The position numbers and the translations under genes were made by a program. A DNA stretch of 64,000 nt from an uncultured Eubacteriales bacterium (GTDB lineage Bacteria; Bacillota; Clostridia; Christensenellales; CAG-138), in the NCBI GenBank assembly GCA_900544555.1, contig UQWD01000002.1, forward strand, positions 62,001-126,000, given 5' to 3'. The notes under the pieces are model-generated. The model saw only the letters and a list, made by a program, of their open reading frames with translations, was not told the DNA's origin and did not search any database. Every line of letters begins with the position of its first letter. The first letter of the stretch is position 1. Positions 8,854 through 18,467 of this stretch are shown piece by piece.

Positions 8854-11589
8854 ATGAAAAAGAAACTTGGATACAGGAGCGCCGCTGTTTTGTTAGGCGT
8901 TTGCATGCTGTTTGCCATCGCGACCCCGGTCAGCCTGGCGATAGCCATGAACGCGGCGGACGGCGCTCAAGCGCCTCAAGATGGCGATCAAAGCTTTGCT
9001 TTAGCGTCTCTTGACGAACAATATCAATGGCTTAAAGGGCTTGATTCCGAAGCTCAGATACAGGCGCTGCTCAATGAGCTCAGCCCTGAGCGGCTGGCGG
9101 AGCTGGAAGCTTATGCGCAACAGCTTGAAGGCTCTCAAGATCATGGCGTTGATGACGAGGCCGCGCCAGCCGCCCCTCCCGCGGCGGTGAACTTTACGGC
9201 GGCAGGCTCGCTGCTCTCGCCCATGGTTTTGCCTGGCGCTGATGAAGACGACAACGGGCTTATACTCAATAAAACGGCCTTGCCGGACGGTAACGGCGGT
9301 TACGTTATAACCCTTGACGCCTTTACAACCGGTACGGTCACTACGGAAACTACCTCCCTGCCAACCGATGTTGTTTTGGTGCTGGATCAGTCAGGCTCAA
9401 TGGCGTACGATTTTGGCAACACCACCAGGCAGGCGGCTATGAAGCAGGCGGTAACGGGTTTTATCAACAGCGTGGCGCAGAACGCCGGTGAAAACAAAGT
9501 AAACCACCATATCGGCATAGTTACCTACGGCTCCAGCTCAGCCACACTATCAGCGCTCAGGGACGTTAGCGTACAGGGAAACGCGCAGGCGCTCACACGT
9601 GCGGTGAACGACCTTCCAAGGTCGCCTTCCGGAGCTACCCGGATAGATTATGGCGTAAGCGCGGCTCAAACGATGTTTCGCAACTTCGGTATTCCCGCGG
9701 AGGGCCGCAACCGGGTGGTTATCGTATTTACGGACGGTGTTCCGACGAGTTCCAGCGACTTTAGCACATCCGTTGCAAACAGCGCGCTGTCCACGGTAAA
9801 AGCGATGAAGTCGCAGGGGGTTACGGCTTTTTCCGTCGGTATTTTTGCCGGCGCGGACCCGGATCAGGTTCATGGGGAAAAGTATATCGAGTATTACCGT
9901 CATGGCTTTTGGGATTGGAGAGAGCGGGAAATCGTATGTACCGGCGATATAGGTAGCAAGTGGGGCTATGACGACGGCGTAAGCTACGGCAGCCGGTTTG
10001 ATGTGGACATTGCCGCGGCAAACCGATTTATGAACTATCTTTCCAGCAACTTCCCTAACGCGGGTTCGTTAGGAATCAATCACCTAACGGGATCACACAA
10101 CGGCTACAGCATTACCTCAAACGCAACCCGCGCGTATGACAACTATTTCCTCACCGCGTCGGACAGCGAATCGCTTAATAAAATTTTTGAGGAGATCTCA
10201 AACCAAATAGAAACGCCAAGCATTGAGCTTGACGGAAAAACCGTAATTCGGGATATCGTATCGCCTTATTTCACCCTGCCTGAGGGCGCTCAGGTCAGCC
10301 TTTACGAATCGGCTTACGACGGCAACTCGTTTGGCCCGCGCCTGAACACGACAGCGTCTTATCAGGTAGTGAACGGCAACACGATTGAGATAAAGGACTT
10401 TAACTTTAACGCGAACTTCGTATCGGAAAACATAAAAGAGGATGGGACATACGGTAAAAAGCTAATCGTTGAGTTTACCGTCAACCCGCGGGCGGGCTTA
10501 TTCGGCGGGGCTGAGGTTCCGACGAACGGCAGAGATTCCGGCGTGTACTCCGGCGGCGAGTTGATAGAGAGCTTCCCAATTCCTACGGTTGACGTTCCAA
10601 TCCGGTATGGAATATCCGCGCAGGATCAATCCGTTTTTCTGACCCAATCGGCTGATTTGGAGCAGATATTGCAATATTCCGCCGCGTTCAGGCCGAACGG
10701 AGAGAACAACGCTTATGTTACCATTGCGTATACGCTGCGCCGCGGGCAGGATGTGGTAGGAGTTTACACCATCCCTGCAGGCCGCGCCTCGGGAAGCTGG
10801 GATGTTTCCGCTGATGAATTGAGCGTGCTAATTGAGGAGGATACGGTCTACACGCTTGAATGCGAGGTAACAAGCGGGGACCTTACGCCATGGACAGGCT
10901 CCGAAGAAGCAACGGTTCATGTGTTTAAACCGGAGGTTACGTTTGTCGACAGCGTAATATATTATGGACAAGTTCCGAATTACGCGGATAACTTGCTGAG
11001 CGAGAATTGGGTATGCTGCTCCGCGAATGTGGAGAAGCCCGCCGGTACCGCTCCGGATCTTACCTATGCGTATGACCCGCAGCCGAAGCTGATGCTAACG
11101 GATACGCACGTGGGCGTGCAGGTTTTGTGCGGCAACGTCGATATTACGCGTCAAACCGTGATAAGCAACGACAGGGAGGGCTGTACGCATGAGGGCTGCT
11201 CATTCGACAGCGAGCTCGGCGCGTTCATGGTACATGTCAAAACCTGCTCTCTGACCGTTACGAAAACCGGAGCAAGCGCGGCCGACGCGGGACAGAGCTT
11301 CATAATGCGGGTGCGCGGCGTGAGTGATACGAACAACGGCGTCGATCTGACCGTAGCTGTTCAAGGCAGCGGTTCCGTAACCATAGAGGGGCTTCCCACA
11401 GGCAAATACGTTGTAGAGGAAGATGAAGGCTGGTCTTGGCGTTACAGCGCGGCAGCGGCCGAAGCCGTGCTGACAGACGAGGAGCCTCAAGGTTCCGTAA
11501 CGGTATCCAATACGCGCGTATTTACGCGCTGGTTAGATGGAAACAGCTGGCTTAACAACCTCTTCGGATGGTTAAGCAAGGAGGGATAA
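8854..11589 (+). CDS. Large surface protein with von Willebrand factor A domain
   Basis: A 911-residue secreted protein. Residues 1-35 are a signal peptide. Residues about 170-460 form a VWA domain with an intact metal site: DQSGS at 178-182, Thr262 in GATRIDYG and Asp294 in VFTDGVP. About 600-780 are beta-rich repeats. About 790-885 resemble a Cna-B/pilin-type domain (SLTVTKTGASAADAGQSF, then VTIEGLPTGKYVVEED), a fold that can form isopeptide bonds. The C-terminus (WLNNLFGWLSKEG) has no LPXTG motif or membrane helix, so its anchoring is not evident. It is similar in build to adhesins and pilus tip proteins. GGGAGG precedes the start by 9 bases; the next gene begins 3 bases after its stop. 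Confidence 0.85.
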   Translation: MKKKLGYRSAAVLLGVCMLFAIATPVSLAIAMNAADGAQAPQDGDQSFALASLDEQYQWLKGLDSEAQIQALLNELSPERLAELEAYAQQLEGSQDHGVDDEAAPAAPPAAVNFTAAGSLLSPMVLPGADEDDNGLILNKTALPDGNGGYVITLDAFTTGTVTTETTSLPTDVVLVLDQSGSMAYDFGNTTRQAAMKQAVTGFINSVAQNAGENKVNHHIGIVTYGSSSATLSALRDVSVQGNAQALTRAVNDLPRSPSGATRIDYGVSAAQTMFRNFGIPAEGRNRVVIVFTDGVPTSSSDFSTSVANSALSTVKAMKSQGVTAFSVGIFAGADPDQVHGEKYIEYYRHGFWDWREREIVCTGDIGSKWGYDDGVSYGSRFDVDIAAANRFMNYLSSNFPNAGSLGINHLTGSHNGYSITSNATRAYDNYFLTASDSESLNKIFEEISNQIETPSIELDGKTVIRDIVSPYFTLPEGAQVSLYESAYDGNSFGPRLNTTASYQVVNGNTIEIKDFNFNANFVSENIKEDGTYGKKLIVEFTVNPRAGLFGGAEVPTNGRDSGVYSGGELIESFPIPTVDVPIRYGISAQDQSVFLTQSADLEQILQYSAAFRPNGENNAYVTIAYTLRRGQDVVGVYTIPAGRASGSWDVSADELSVLIEEDTVYTLECEVTSGDLTPWTGSEEATVHVFKPEVTFVDSVIYYGQVPNYADNLLSENWVCCSANVEKPAGTAPDLTYAYDPQPKLMLTDTHVGVQVLCGNVDITRQTVISNDREGCTHEGCSFDSELGAFMVHVKTCSLTVTKTGASAADAGQSFIMRVRGVSDTNNGVDLTVAVQGSGSVTIEGLPTGKYVVEEDEGWSWRYSAAAAEAVLTDEEPQGSVTVSNTRVFTRWLDGNSWLNNLFGWLSKEG

Positions 11590-11592
11590 TGT

Positions 11593-12174
11593 ATGTTTAA
11601 GGATAAACGCGGAGCAACGCCAAGGGCGCAAAGGAAAGCGCTACCGTTGATTATCATTGTCGCGGGCTGCATGCTGCTCGCCTGTACCGTAGGCGGCGCG
11701 CTGGCTTGGCTGACTACCGGCGCCGCGCTAAATAATGATTTTGGCGTTAAAGAAGTGAACTGTGCGGTAACGGAGGGCGCTTTTAGCCAAGGCGAGAGCT
11801 TGGAGAAAACAGACGTCGCGGTTCGTAATACCGGAACGATGGATGCGTATATCCGAGTAGCGTTAATTCCGGCGGTTAAGATTGGCCAAAGCGTTTTAGC
11901 AAGCGATGTTGCCCTTGAGGATTTTACGATTGAATGGGGCGACATGACAGGCGACTGGCTCGCGGGTGAGGACGGTTACTATTATTGCAGGCTGCCTGTC
12001 GCGCCAAATGATTCGACGCCCGTGCTGATAACGCGCTGCGTTGCGCCGGAGCCGCCTGAGGGCAGACAGCTCGAGCTGCAAATTATCGCCTCCGCCATAC
12101 AGGCGCTGCCTAAAGAAGCCGTTGAAGGTTCGTGGGGCGTTACGGTTAACGGCGATGGAACCATTACCAGGTAG
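11593..12174 (+). CDS. SipW-type signal peptide surface protein 4
   Basis: A 193-residue protein with a longer basic N-terminus (FKDKRGATPRAQRKA), a hydrophobic helix with a Cys pair, and the SipW-like motif GGALAWLTTGAALNNDFG. The family strand VAVRNTGTMDAYIRVALIP follows. Its start lies 3 bases after the stop of the VWA gene, and the ribosome site AAGGAGG is inside that gene's last codons, so translation is probably coupled. The late segment QLELQIIASAIQALP matches the ending of paralogues 2 and 3. Confidence 0.8.
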   Translation: MFKDKRGATPRAQRKALPLIIIVAGCMLLACTVGGALAWLTTGAALNNDFGVKEVNCAVTEGAFSQGESLEKTDVAVRNTGTMDAYIRVALIPAVKIGQSVLASDVALEDFTIEWGDMTGDWLAGEDGYYYCRLPVAPNDSTPVLITRCVAPEPPEGRQLELQIIASAIQALPKEAVEGSWGVTVNGDGTITR

Positions 12175-12189
12175 AAAGGAGGAGCCGCA

Positions 12190-12834
12190 ATGAGAATTAA
12201 ACGATTTATAAGGGCTTGCGCCGTGATGATGGCTGCGGCCGCCTGCCTCTTTACCGCAGGCGCTTTTGCGGAGGGATCCCAGATAAATTACGAGGGCGGC
12301 GCGGAGGGCTTCATATTCGTGCCTGAAAACGCCGACCTTTTCCAGAGCTTTAAAGGCGTTATGCCGGGGGATGAGCTCGTCGAGCAAATTACGGTTAAAA
12401 ACGACGCTTCTAAAGAGGTTAAGGTGAACCTTTATTTAAGCGCGCGGACTGTTGACGAAAAATACAAGGATTTTCTTAATCAGTTTACCCTAACCGTTAA
12501 ACAAGGCGACAGGACCCTGTTCCTCGCGCCCGCGGGCGAGCAGGAGGGCCTTAGCCAAAGCGTGCTGTTGGGAACCTTTTATTCCGGGGCCCAGACCCAG
12601 CTGGAGGTTACGCTTCATGCGCCTGTGACCATGGAAAATGAATACCAGAACAGCCTTGGCGTGATTGAATGGGTATTTACAGCTGAGGAGATGCCGGTAT
12701 CCCCGGACGACCCTTCCCCGCCTTCATCCGGCGGCCCGGAATATGCGGCTTACGCGTTTTGCGCTTTGGGCTTAGCGCTTATTGTTAGCGCCGCCCTAAT
12801 CGGTCGCAAGAGGAAAGGCCGGATTTACGAGTAA
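12190..12834 (+). CDS. Membrane-anchored surface protein closing the SipW-type cluster
   Basis: A 214-residue protein with a classical signal peptide (cleaved near AFAEG, residue about 28), an extracytoplasmic beta domain (about 30-165; MPGDELVEQITVKNDASKEV is like the strand seen in the neighbouring TasA-like proteins), a Pro/Ser linker (PVSPDDPSPPSSGG), one transmembrane helix (YAFCALGLALIVSAALIG) and a basic cytoplasmic tail (RKRKGR). This layout suits a cell-surface base or anchor for the secreted fibre proteins made upstream; that role is inferred. AAAGGAGGAGCCGCA precedes the ATG. A terminator follows. Confidence 0.7.
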   Translation: MRIKRFIRACAVMMAAAACLFTAGAFAEGSQINYEGGAEGFIFVPENADLFQSFKGVMPGDELVEQITVKNDASKEVKVNLYLSARTVDEKYKDFLNQFTLTVKQGDRTLFLAPAGEQEGLSQSVLLGTFYSGAQTQLEVTLHAPVTMENEYQNSLGVIEWVFTAEEMPVSPDDPSPPSSGGPEYAAYAFCALGLALIVSAALIGRKRKGRIYE

Positions 12835-12857
12835 TCTAAGAGCATAAATCAACTTGC

Positions 12858-12892
12858 GGCAGAGGCTGTTTATTCAGCTTCTGCCATTTTTT
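12858..12892 (+). terminator. Rho-independent terminator of the surface-protein cluster
   Basis: GGCAGAGGCTG and CAGCTTCTGCC form an 11-bp stem (one G-U pair in RNA) with a 6-base loop, followed by ATTTTTT. Confidence 0.8.
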
Positions 12893-13612
12893 AGTTATTA
12901 GCAATAATGCTCATTAACTCAATAGCGGGTGTTTTTTGGTTTTTTCATCGTTTGCGGCGGGCGATTCACCCTGTTGTCTTCAATGAGCTGGTCAACGGCG
13001 ACAACTATACCGACTTCGCCAGCACTCCCAGGGAGCTTGCCTTGCAGGTGGAGCCGAAATCCGGCCCGGTTGACCAATACTACCCTAACGACGTGGCGGT
13101 ATCCGCTTGTTCGGCTTACATTTCATTGTTTATCGGAAAACAGGATGACAGTCACGTCGAAAAGGCGTATAATAAGTATGCCCGCGCGGCGGTGCTGTGG
13201 TGTTGCGCGTTTAGCGGCATTTGTGGGGAAAGCAATGGGGACGTGTACGTTCGTATGTGCCGATAAATGGGAACAGAGGATAACAGCGAAAACTTATAGC
13301 CGGATGAGGTGTATATAATAAACAAAGGCTTAGGTTGAACCTCAGCCCTTACTTTTTTAACATAACATCCCGGCGTTAATTTCATGACGCGTCGTTTATG
13401 GTAATCGCGTATTTTCCTAAAGAATGCCGAGTATATTCTTCTATGAAATACAGCTATATGAATAAAGCGCTAAAAGCGCGGGAGGCTGTGTGATCAGCGG
13501 TTGGTCATAACGGATAATGCTCAATAATCGTATTATGGAGTTAAATTATAGGGTGTTTGCGCGAGTAAGCGCGCGATAAAGACAGATATGTCAAGGAGGA
13601 ATAATTAAGCAC
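12893..13612. other. Intergenic region, possible gene remnant
   Basis: Two overlapping plus-strand frames (12907-13266 and 12929-13318) have no ribosome binding site and no recognisable family. The stretch 12980-13110 has coding-like codons (frame reading ELVNGDNYTDF, then LALQVEPKSGPVDQYYPND) and may be a fragment of a former gene. AAGGAGGAATAATT near the right end serves the next gene. Confidence 0.4.
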
Positions 13613-15421
13613 ATGAAAAAAATGATTAAATCAGCCGCGCTGGCGCTCGCGCTTTTAACGCTGCTTTTGTTCGCCGGGTGCTGCGTTCCCGGCAAGCCCG
13701 GGTCCACCCCCGGTTCTACGCCTGAGCCGCAGCCTGTTCATTCACCCGAACCGGGAAGCGCGCGGAGCCTGTTTGCCGAACTGGATTGGCAGATATTCGC
13801 CGATTCGGTAACTGAAAACGCGCTCACGTTCAGGCTCAGCGTCGGTTCGCCGGAGGCGTTAGGCCTTGAGTATCCGGAAAACACATGGGGCGACTTTTCT
13901 AAACAGGCCAATGACTTAGGCATAGCAAAATGCAACGAGTATCTAACAAAGCTTAATCAGATAGACAGGGAGCAGCTTTCTTACCAAGAAAAATTCTCGT
14001 ACGACGTAATCCGCCAATACCTCGACGGATGCGTCGCCATGGGCGATTATTACTACTATTATGAACCGCTGACATCCCTGAATGGGGCGCATTCCTCTTT
14101 ACCAATGAATCTCATGTTCTTCCCAATACAAAACGAGGGCGATTTGGATAGCTATCTGGAACTTTTATCCGATACGCCGCGTTATATCGGCCAGATCCTG
14201 GAGTTCGAGCGTGAGAAATCCGAAAAGGGCTTGTTTATGACGGAGGCGGCCTGTGAGACAGTAATCGAGCAATGCGATGATTTTATCGATAGCGGAGAAG
14301 GCTGTTTTTTAATCGCGACTTTTAACGACGCGCTCGCGGATGTCGAGGGCCTTTCCCCAGAACAGATTGCGGCTTATCAGGAGCGCAACGCAAAACTCGT
14401 AACCGTCGATTTGATAGACGCGTATAAGGAGTTGCGGGATGGCCTAGTTAAGCTCAAATCCACGGGTACCCGCGACAGGGGCATATCTACGTACGGCGAT
14501 ACGGACAAAAGGTATTTTGAGCTGCTTGTAAAGGAAGCGGCCAGCTCGGATATCACGATTGAAGAAGCGTATAATATGCTTTACACGCGCATTATAAAGG
14601 AGTTTACATCGTTGGCGGGCGTCATGGCCGCTGATCCGAGCCTAGCGGGCCGATATGGCCAGACAGAACTGAGCCTGGGCTCTGTTGAGGAGAACATGGC
14701 TTACCTCAAAGAGCTTATCGCGGACGCTTATCCTTCCATACCCGAACACAACATAACCTATACGGATGTGCCTGAGGAACTGGAGGAGCAGTTCAGCCCT
14801 GCGGCTTACCTTATTCCGCCTGTGGACAGCGCGGTCGATAACCTGATTATTTTAAATGGAAAAAGCGTCGGGGAAAGCACGGATTTAATCTCAACGCTCG
14901 CGCATGAGGGCTATCCGGGGCATATGTACCAATATATCTATCAGCGCAACCTGCCCGGCTTAAGCTATACCCAGCGCTCGCTCGGCCTTACCGCGTATTA
15001 TGAGGGGTGGTCTACGCACTCTGAAAGCCATTTTGCAGCCAATAACGATAAATTCGATAACCGCTATTGTATCATGATGTTCACGGATACCATGATCAGC
15101 GGAATACTCCTGCCCGCCGCCGTCAGTATCGGCGTAAACGGGAAGGGCTGGTCGGTTGAGGATGTTGAAGAATTCCTCTACGCCTTGGGTCTGGACGGTA
15201 ACGGGCTTGACAGCGTTTACTACGATTACGCCATAACCGATCCAGACTATTTTCTTGAATACGCGATGGGATATACCCAGCTTGAAAATCTTATTGACGG
15301 CGTAAAGAAAGACGCGAAGGATATGGAGCCTAAAGAATTCTTTAAATTCTACCTCGATTTGGGGCCGGGATACTATAACCTCATTGAGGACAGGGTGAAT
15401 GATTGGATGGCCGCGCGTTAA
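13613..15421 (+). CDS. DUF885 family lipoprotein, probable metallopeptidase
   Basis: A 602-residue protein. The N-terminus is a lipoprotein signal (hydrophobic core, LLFAGC lipobox, Cys at about 23), followed by a Pro/Ser/Thr linker, so it is expected on the outer face of the membrane. The remainder is a full DUF885 domain, whose hallmark HEGYPGHMYQ is present at about residue 438 together with the downstream glutamate region (TAYYEGWSTHSESHF). DUF885 proteins resemble zinc carboxypeptidases with an HExxxxH-type site, but the family has few tested members. AAGGAGG precedes the ATG. It stands alone between two intergenic regions. Confidence 0.85.
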   Translation: MKKMIKSAALALALLTLLLFAGCCVPGKPGSTPGSTPEPQPVHSPEPGSARSLFAELDWQIFADSVTENALTFRLSVGSPEALGLEYPENTWGDFSKQANDLGIAKCNEYLTKLNQIDREQLSYQEKFSYDVIRQYLDGCVAMGDYYYYYEPLTSLNGAHSSLPMNLMFFPIQNEGDLDSYLELLSDTPRYIGQILEFEREKSEKGLFMTEAACETVIEQCDDFIDSGEGCFLIATFNDALADVEGLSPEQIAAYQERNAKLVTVDLIDAYKELRDGLVKLKSTGTRDRGISTYGDTDKRYFELLVKEAASSDITIEEAYNMLYTRIIKEFTSLAGVMAADPSLAGRYGQTELSLGSVEENMAYLKELIADAYPSIPEHNITYTDVPEELEEQFSPAAYLIPPVDSAVDNLIILNGKSVGESTDLISTLAHEGYPGHMYQYIYQRNLPGLSYTQRSLGLTAYYEGWSTHSESHFAANNDKFDNRYCIMMFTDTMISGILLPAAVSIGVNGKGWSVEDVEEFLYALGLDGNGLDSVYYDYAITDPDYFLEYAMGYTQLENLIDGVKKDAKDMEPKEFFKFYLDLGPGYYNLIEDRVNDWMAAR

Positions 15422-15839
15422 GTTGGGTATGAGATTACCCGCCTAATTCTCCTTTGCCCCGGTAAAGCCGGCTATTCGCATGAACGCCGTTTGCGTTTAC
15501 GCGTACAACCACATAAACTGAGATAAGTTTAAACCCGCCGCGTTATATGCAACCGCGGCGGGCGATCTTGATAAGCGGCTAATTTACGCGCTTGCGCCGG
15601 CAAACAGCGTAGCTGTGAAACTTTCAATGTTATGCATCATTTTCACGGCACAAAAGCCGCGTTCACGATTAAAGCTGTCAACGCTTTATGAAACCGCCCT
15701 TCGCACGCAATATTGCTTTTAACAGGCTACGGCCCGCTGTTTTTACGGCGGGCCGCCATATGCTTTTATTAAATACCAAAAACATTCCCCTGCCGATAGT
15801 TTGAGCGCCGAATCAAGCGCTTTATTGGAGAAGAATGAG
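15422..15839. other. Intergenic region between convergent genes, two hairpins
   Basis: CCCGCCGCG/CGCGGCGGG (15534-15542, 15554-15562) and GGCCCGCTG/CGGCGGGCC (15731-15739, 15746-15754; one G-U) are GC-rich hairpins between the convergent DUF885 and thiolase genes. They may serve as terminators for the two transcripts, although the T-runs are weak. No gene is seen. Confidence 0.5.
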
Positions 15840-17024
15840 CTAAACCCGCTCAACCACGATAGCCTCTCCCATTCCGCCTCCAATGCACAAAGCGGCCACG
15901 CCATATTTAGCTGAACGTTTTTCCATTTCATACGCGAGCGTCACCAGAATACGCGCTCCCGACGCGCCGATCGGATGGCCGATAGCGATTGCCCCGCCGT
16001 TTACGTTTACCTTCTTATCATCCACGCCCAGCTCGCGCGCAACAGCTAAGGCCTGAGACGCAAACGCTTCGTTCAACTCAAACAGGTCTATTTTGTCCAA
16101 GTTCATCCCCGCCTTCGCGAGCGCCTTTTTTACGGAAGGCACGGGCCCCATGCCCATCAGCCTCGGATCCACGCCCGCCGACCCGGTGGCGCATATGCGC
16201 AGCATCGGCTTAAGGCCATGCTCCTTCACAAACGATTCAGAGCATACAACCATCGCCGCGGCGCCGTCGTTAATTCCGGATGCGTTCGCTGCCGTAACGG
16301 TTCCGCCGTCGCGCTTAAACGCGGGTTTGAGCCGCGCGATGGATTCGCTGGTAACGCCCTCTTTAATATACTCGTCCGTATCCATTATAATGGGTTCGCC
16401 CTTGCGCCTGGGTATTGAAACTGGAACGATTTCATCCTTAAAGCTGCCCGCGGCGCGCGCTGCGCATGCGCGCTGCTGGGAAAGCGCGGCGTAATCATCC
16501 TGCATTTCGCGCGTTATACCGTATTTTTCAGCTATGTTTTCAGCCGTCATGCCCATATGGTAATCGTTAAACGCCTCCCAAAGGCCGTCGTGTATCATCG
16601 CGTCCACCATCTGCGTGTGCCCCATGCGCGCGCCCCAGCGCGCGTTATGCATCACAAACGGCGCGCCGCTCATCGATTCCATACCGCCGGCGACAACGCA
16701 CCCCGCATCCCCAGCCTGAATTGCGCGGCAGGCAAGCGCTACGCTGAACAGGCCGGAGCCGCACACTTTATTGATGGTGCTTGCCGGAACCTCAACGGGT
16801 ATCCCCGCGTTTATCGCGGCCTGACGAGCCGTGTTCTGGCCCAGGCCGGCCTGCAAAACATTGCCCATGAAAACCTCGTCGACGTCGCCCGGATCTACCT
16901 TAGCGCGGCGCAGCGCCTCGCTGATAACAAGCTTCCCCAGATCCACCGCCTTTACATCCTTTAAAGCGCCGCCAAAGCTGCCGACCGGAGTGCGGCACAG
17001 GCCAATCAAGTATACGTTTTCCAT
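15840..17024 (-). CDS. thlA: Acetyl-CoA C-acetyltransferase (thiolase)
   Basis: A 394-residue degradative/biosynthetic thiolase that condenses two acetyl-CoA to acetoacetyl-CoA, the first step toward butyrate, or cleaves the product. All catalytic residues are present: the nucleophile Cys88 in NKVCGSGL, His350 in GGAIAIGHPIGASGAR and Cys380 in CIGGGMG. Length and motif order match the AtoB/ThlA type throughout. The GGAGG-type site (GGAGGTTATAAAGC) precedes the ATG. It is a single gene here; no crotonase, dehydrogenase or CoA-transferase genes are adjacent, so its pathway cannot be fixed from context. Confidence 0.93.
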   Translation of the reverse strand: MENVYLIGLCRTPVGSFGGALKDVKAVDLGKLVISEALRRAKVDPGDVDEVFMGNVLQAGLGQNTARQAAINAGIPVEVPASTINKVCGSGLFSVALACRAIQAGDAGCVVAGGMESMSGAPFVMHNARWGARMGHTQMVDAMIHDGLWEAFNDYHMGMTAENIAEKYGITREMQDDYAALSQQRACAARAAGSFKDEIVPVSIPRRKGEPIIMDTDEYIKEGVTSESIARLKPAFKRDGGTVTAANASGINDGAAAMVVCSESFVKEHGLKPMLRICATGSAGVDPRLMGMGPVPSVKKALAKAGMNLDKIDLFELNEAFASQALAVARELGVDDKKVNVNGGAIAIGHPIGASGARILVTLAYEMEKRSAKYGVAALCIGGGMGEAIVVERV

Positions 17025-17837
17025 GCTTTATAACCTCCACGCTTATATGATAATCACGCAGAATCCTGCTTAGTTCAACTATACATCAAAACAGCCGGCA
17101 AGTGAAGCGGTTATATTGAATCAGGCGGAACGCCATACGATTTTTATATAGCATTAATTAAAAGCCGCGCGCAAGGAATGTTTTATCGCCAAAGTTTCCT
17201 CATCCGATAACATTAAGCGTAAGAAATGAAGAATCTGTTTAAAGCTATAAAAATACATTACGCATAATATCGGGCTATATTATCGTACGCAAATTGGTTG
17301 ATGCGCGGGCCAACCCAAAGCGCTGTCTCATAGCCGCTTACCCCATAGGCTTCACTCGCGGCGGGGTAAGCGCAACGCGAGCGGTATTCCTTTTACAGCA
17401 ATTCATTTTACCTTGGGGTGCAGTTTTCCTAAACTCCTCGAATTCAACCTAAAATGACGCGGCTTTTTTCGTCGTTAAATTAAACCTCATATATCGGGTC
17501 GCAAATACGCATGCCGAAAGCTAATGTCGGTTGCGGTAGCCGGACAGCCTGTTAAAGTGGGGCGTGTTCGCTCAATGCTTATTGCGCAGCTTATTTATTT
17601 AGCTCATATAAACATGCTATTGTGCTTCGCGCCCGGCGGATACTCCGTCCACGCGAAGCCTGTTAAAGCTAATAAATCCCGCGCGAGTTGCCGCGCTGCT
17701 TTTTTTCCGCTTCGCCGCGCCCAGGGCCATGAATGGGGTTGTATGCGGCCGCGTTTCCATTGGGTGATGGTTATCATTAAACTACGGCGCGCTGAACTAT
17801 CGCTGGAAAGGCCGCCCAGCGCCCGGCTGGGCGGCTG
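17025..17837. other. Intergenic region between divergent and convergent genes
   Basis: No gene is supported; the plus-strand frame 17524-17841 lacks a ribosome site and family features. CGCTTACCCC (17335-17344) and GGGGTAAGCG (17363-17372) form a 10-bp inverted repeat with an 18-base gap. A terminator-like hairpin for the next minus-strand gene lies at 17811-17835. Confidence 0.45.
17811..17835 (-). terminator. GC-rich hairpin after the disordered-protein gene
   Basis: GCCGCCCAGC and GCTGGGCGGC form a perfect 10-bp stem with a 5-base loop directly after the stop codon of the minus-strand gene; on that strand it is followed by CTTTCC, a weak T-rich tail. Confidence 0.6.
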
Positions 17838-18461
17838 CTAAGCCGGCGGAACCGCCTGCCCTTCCGAAACCGGTTTCTTGCCGGCCATGCCCGCAGGGGG
17901 CTTTGGCGGCCATACGGGATGCGTAGGCGGCAAGGAGGGCGCGCGCGTTATCCTCGGAGCGGGTGAAGAGGGCTCCATCCTCCTGCCTTGGACGTTGGCG
18001 CTCGGTTTGCTTTGCTGTTTGTTCATCTGCTTAGGCCCAGGCATACCGTTCTGCCTTAGCGGCAGGCCTATGCCGGGGCCCGCGTACGCCTTTGCGTGTG
18101 CTTGTGATATCTGGTTCTGATTACCCCGACTACTACGTCCGCCGGAAACCGGCGTACTCTGCTGTTTAATCTGTTTGGGGTGGCCTTCAGGCCGCCCTTT
18201 ACTTATCGGCCCGCTGTTTCCGCTGGCTGTCCTTGGATGCGGAGCATTGGTTTTATGCGTATTAAGCTTATGCGCGTTCTTGGGCGTACCCGACGCTTGA
18301 GAAACGCCGGAAGACTTTGAGCGGACGGGTTTATCCGTATCCGTGCGTATGGGCTTAACCGGCGGATGAAATGGAACCGCGGGCGTACCCGCCGGATGGG
18401 ATTTTTTTGCCAGTGGCCGGGCGCGGTTGCCGCCTCCCGGTTTGTTGTTAAACGTATTCAT
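17838..18461 (-). CDS. Disordered Pro/Gln/Lys-rich basic protein of unknown function
   Basis: A protein of 207 residues (209 if the upstream ATG at 18467 is used). It has no hydrophobic segment, no signal peptide, and almost no aromatic residues. Nearly all of it is Pro, Gly, Ser, Lys, Gln, Asn and Arg, so it is predicted to be unfolded and strongly basic. AGGAGGG lies 7 bases ahead of the second ATG (18461), which makes that the better start. A clean ribosome site and a terminator argue that it is a real gene despite low complexity. Such composition occurs in nucleic-acid or spore-associated proteins, but no function can be assigned. Confidence 0.55.
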   Translation of the reverse strand: MNTFNNKPGGGNRARPLAKKSHPAGTPAVPFHPPVKPIRTDTDKPVRSKSSGVSQASGTPKNAHKLNTHKTNAPHPRTASGNSGPISKGRPEGHPKQIKQQSTPVSGGRSSRGNQNQISQAHAKAYAGPGIGLPLRQNGMPGPKQMNKQQSKPSANVQGRRMEPSSPAPRITRAPSLPPTHPVWPPKPPAGMAGKKPVSEGQAVPPA

Positions 18462-18467
18462 ATTCAT

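Noticed and set aside
12907..13318. Two overlapping plus-strand frames after the surface-protein cluster
   Set aside because: No ribosome site and no recognisable domain. A short coding-like stretch inside may be a remnant, but no gene can be supported.
17524..17841. 105-codon plus-strand frame
   Set aside because: It ends inside the terminator of the opposite gene and has no ribosome site.
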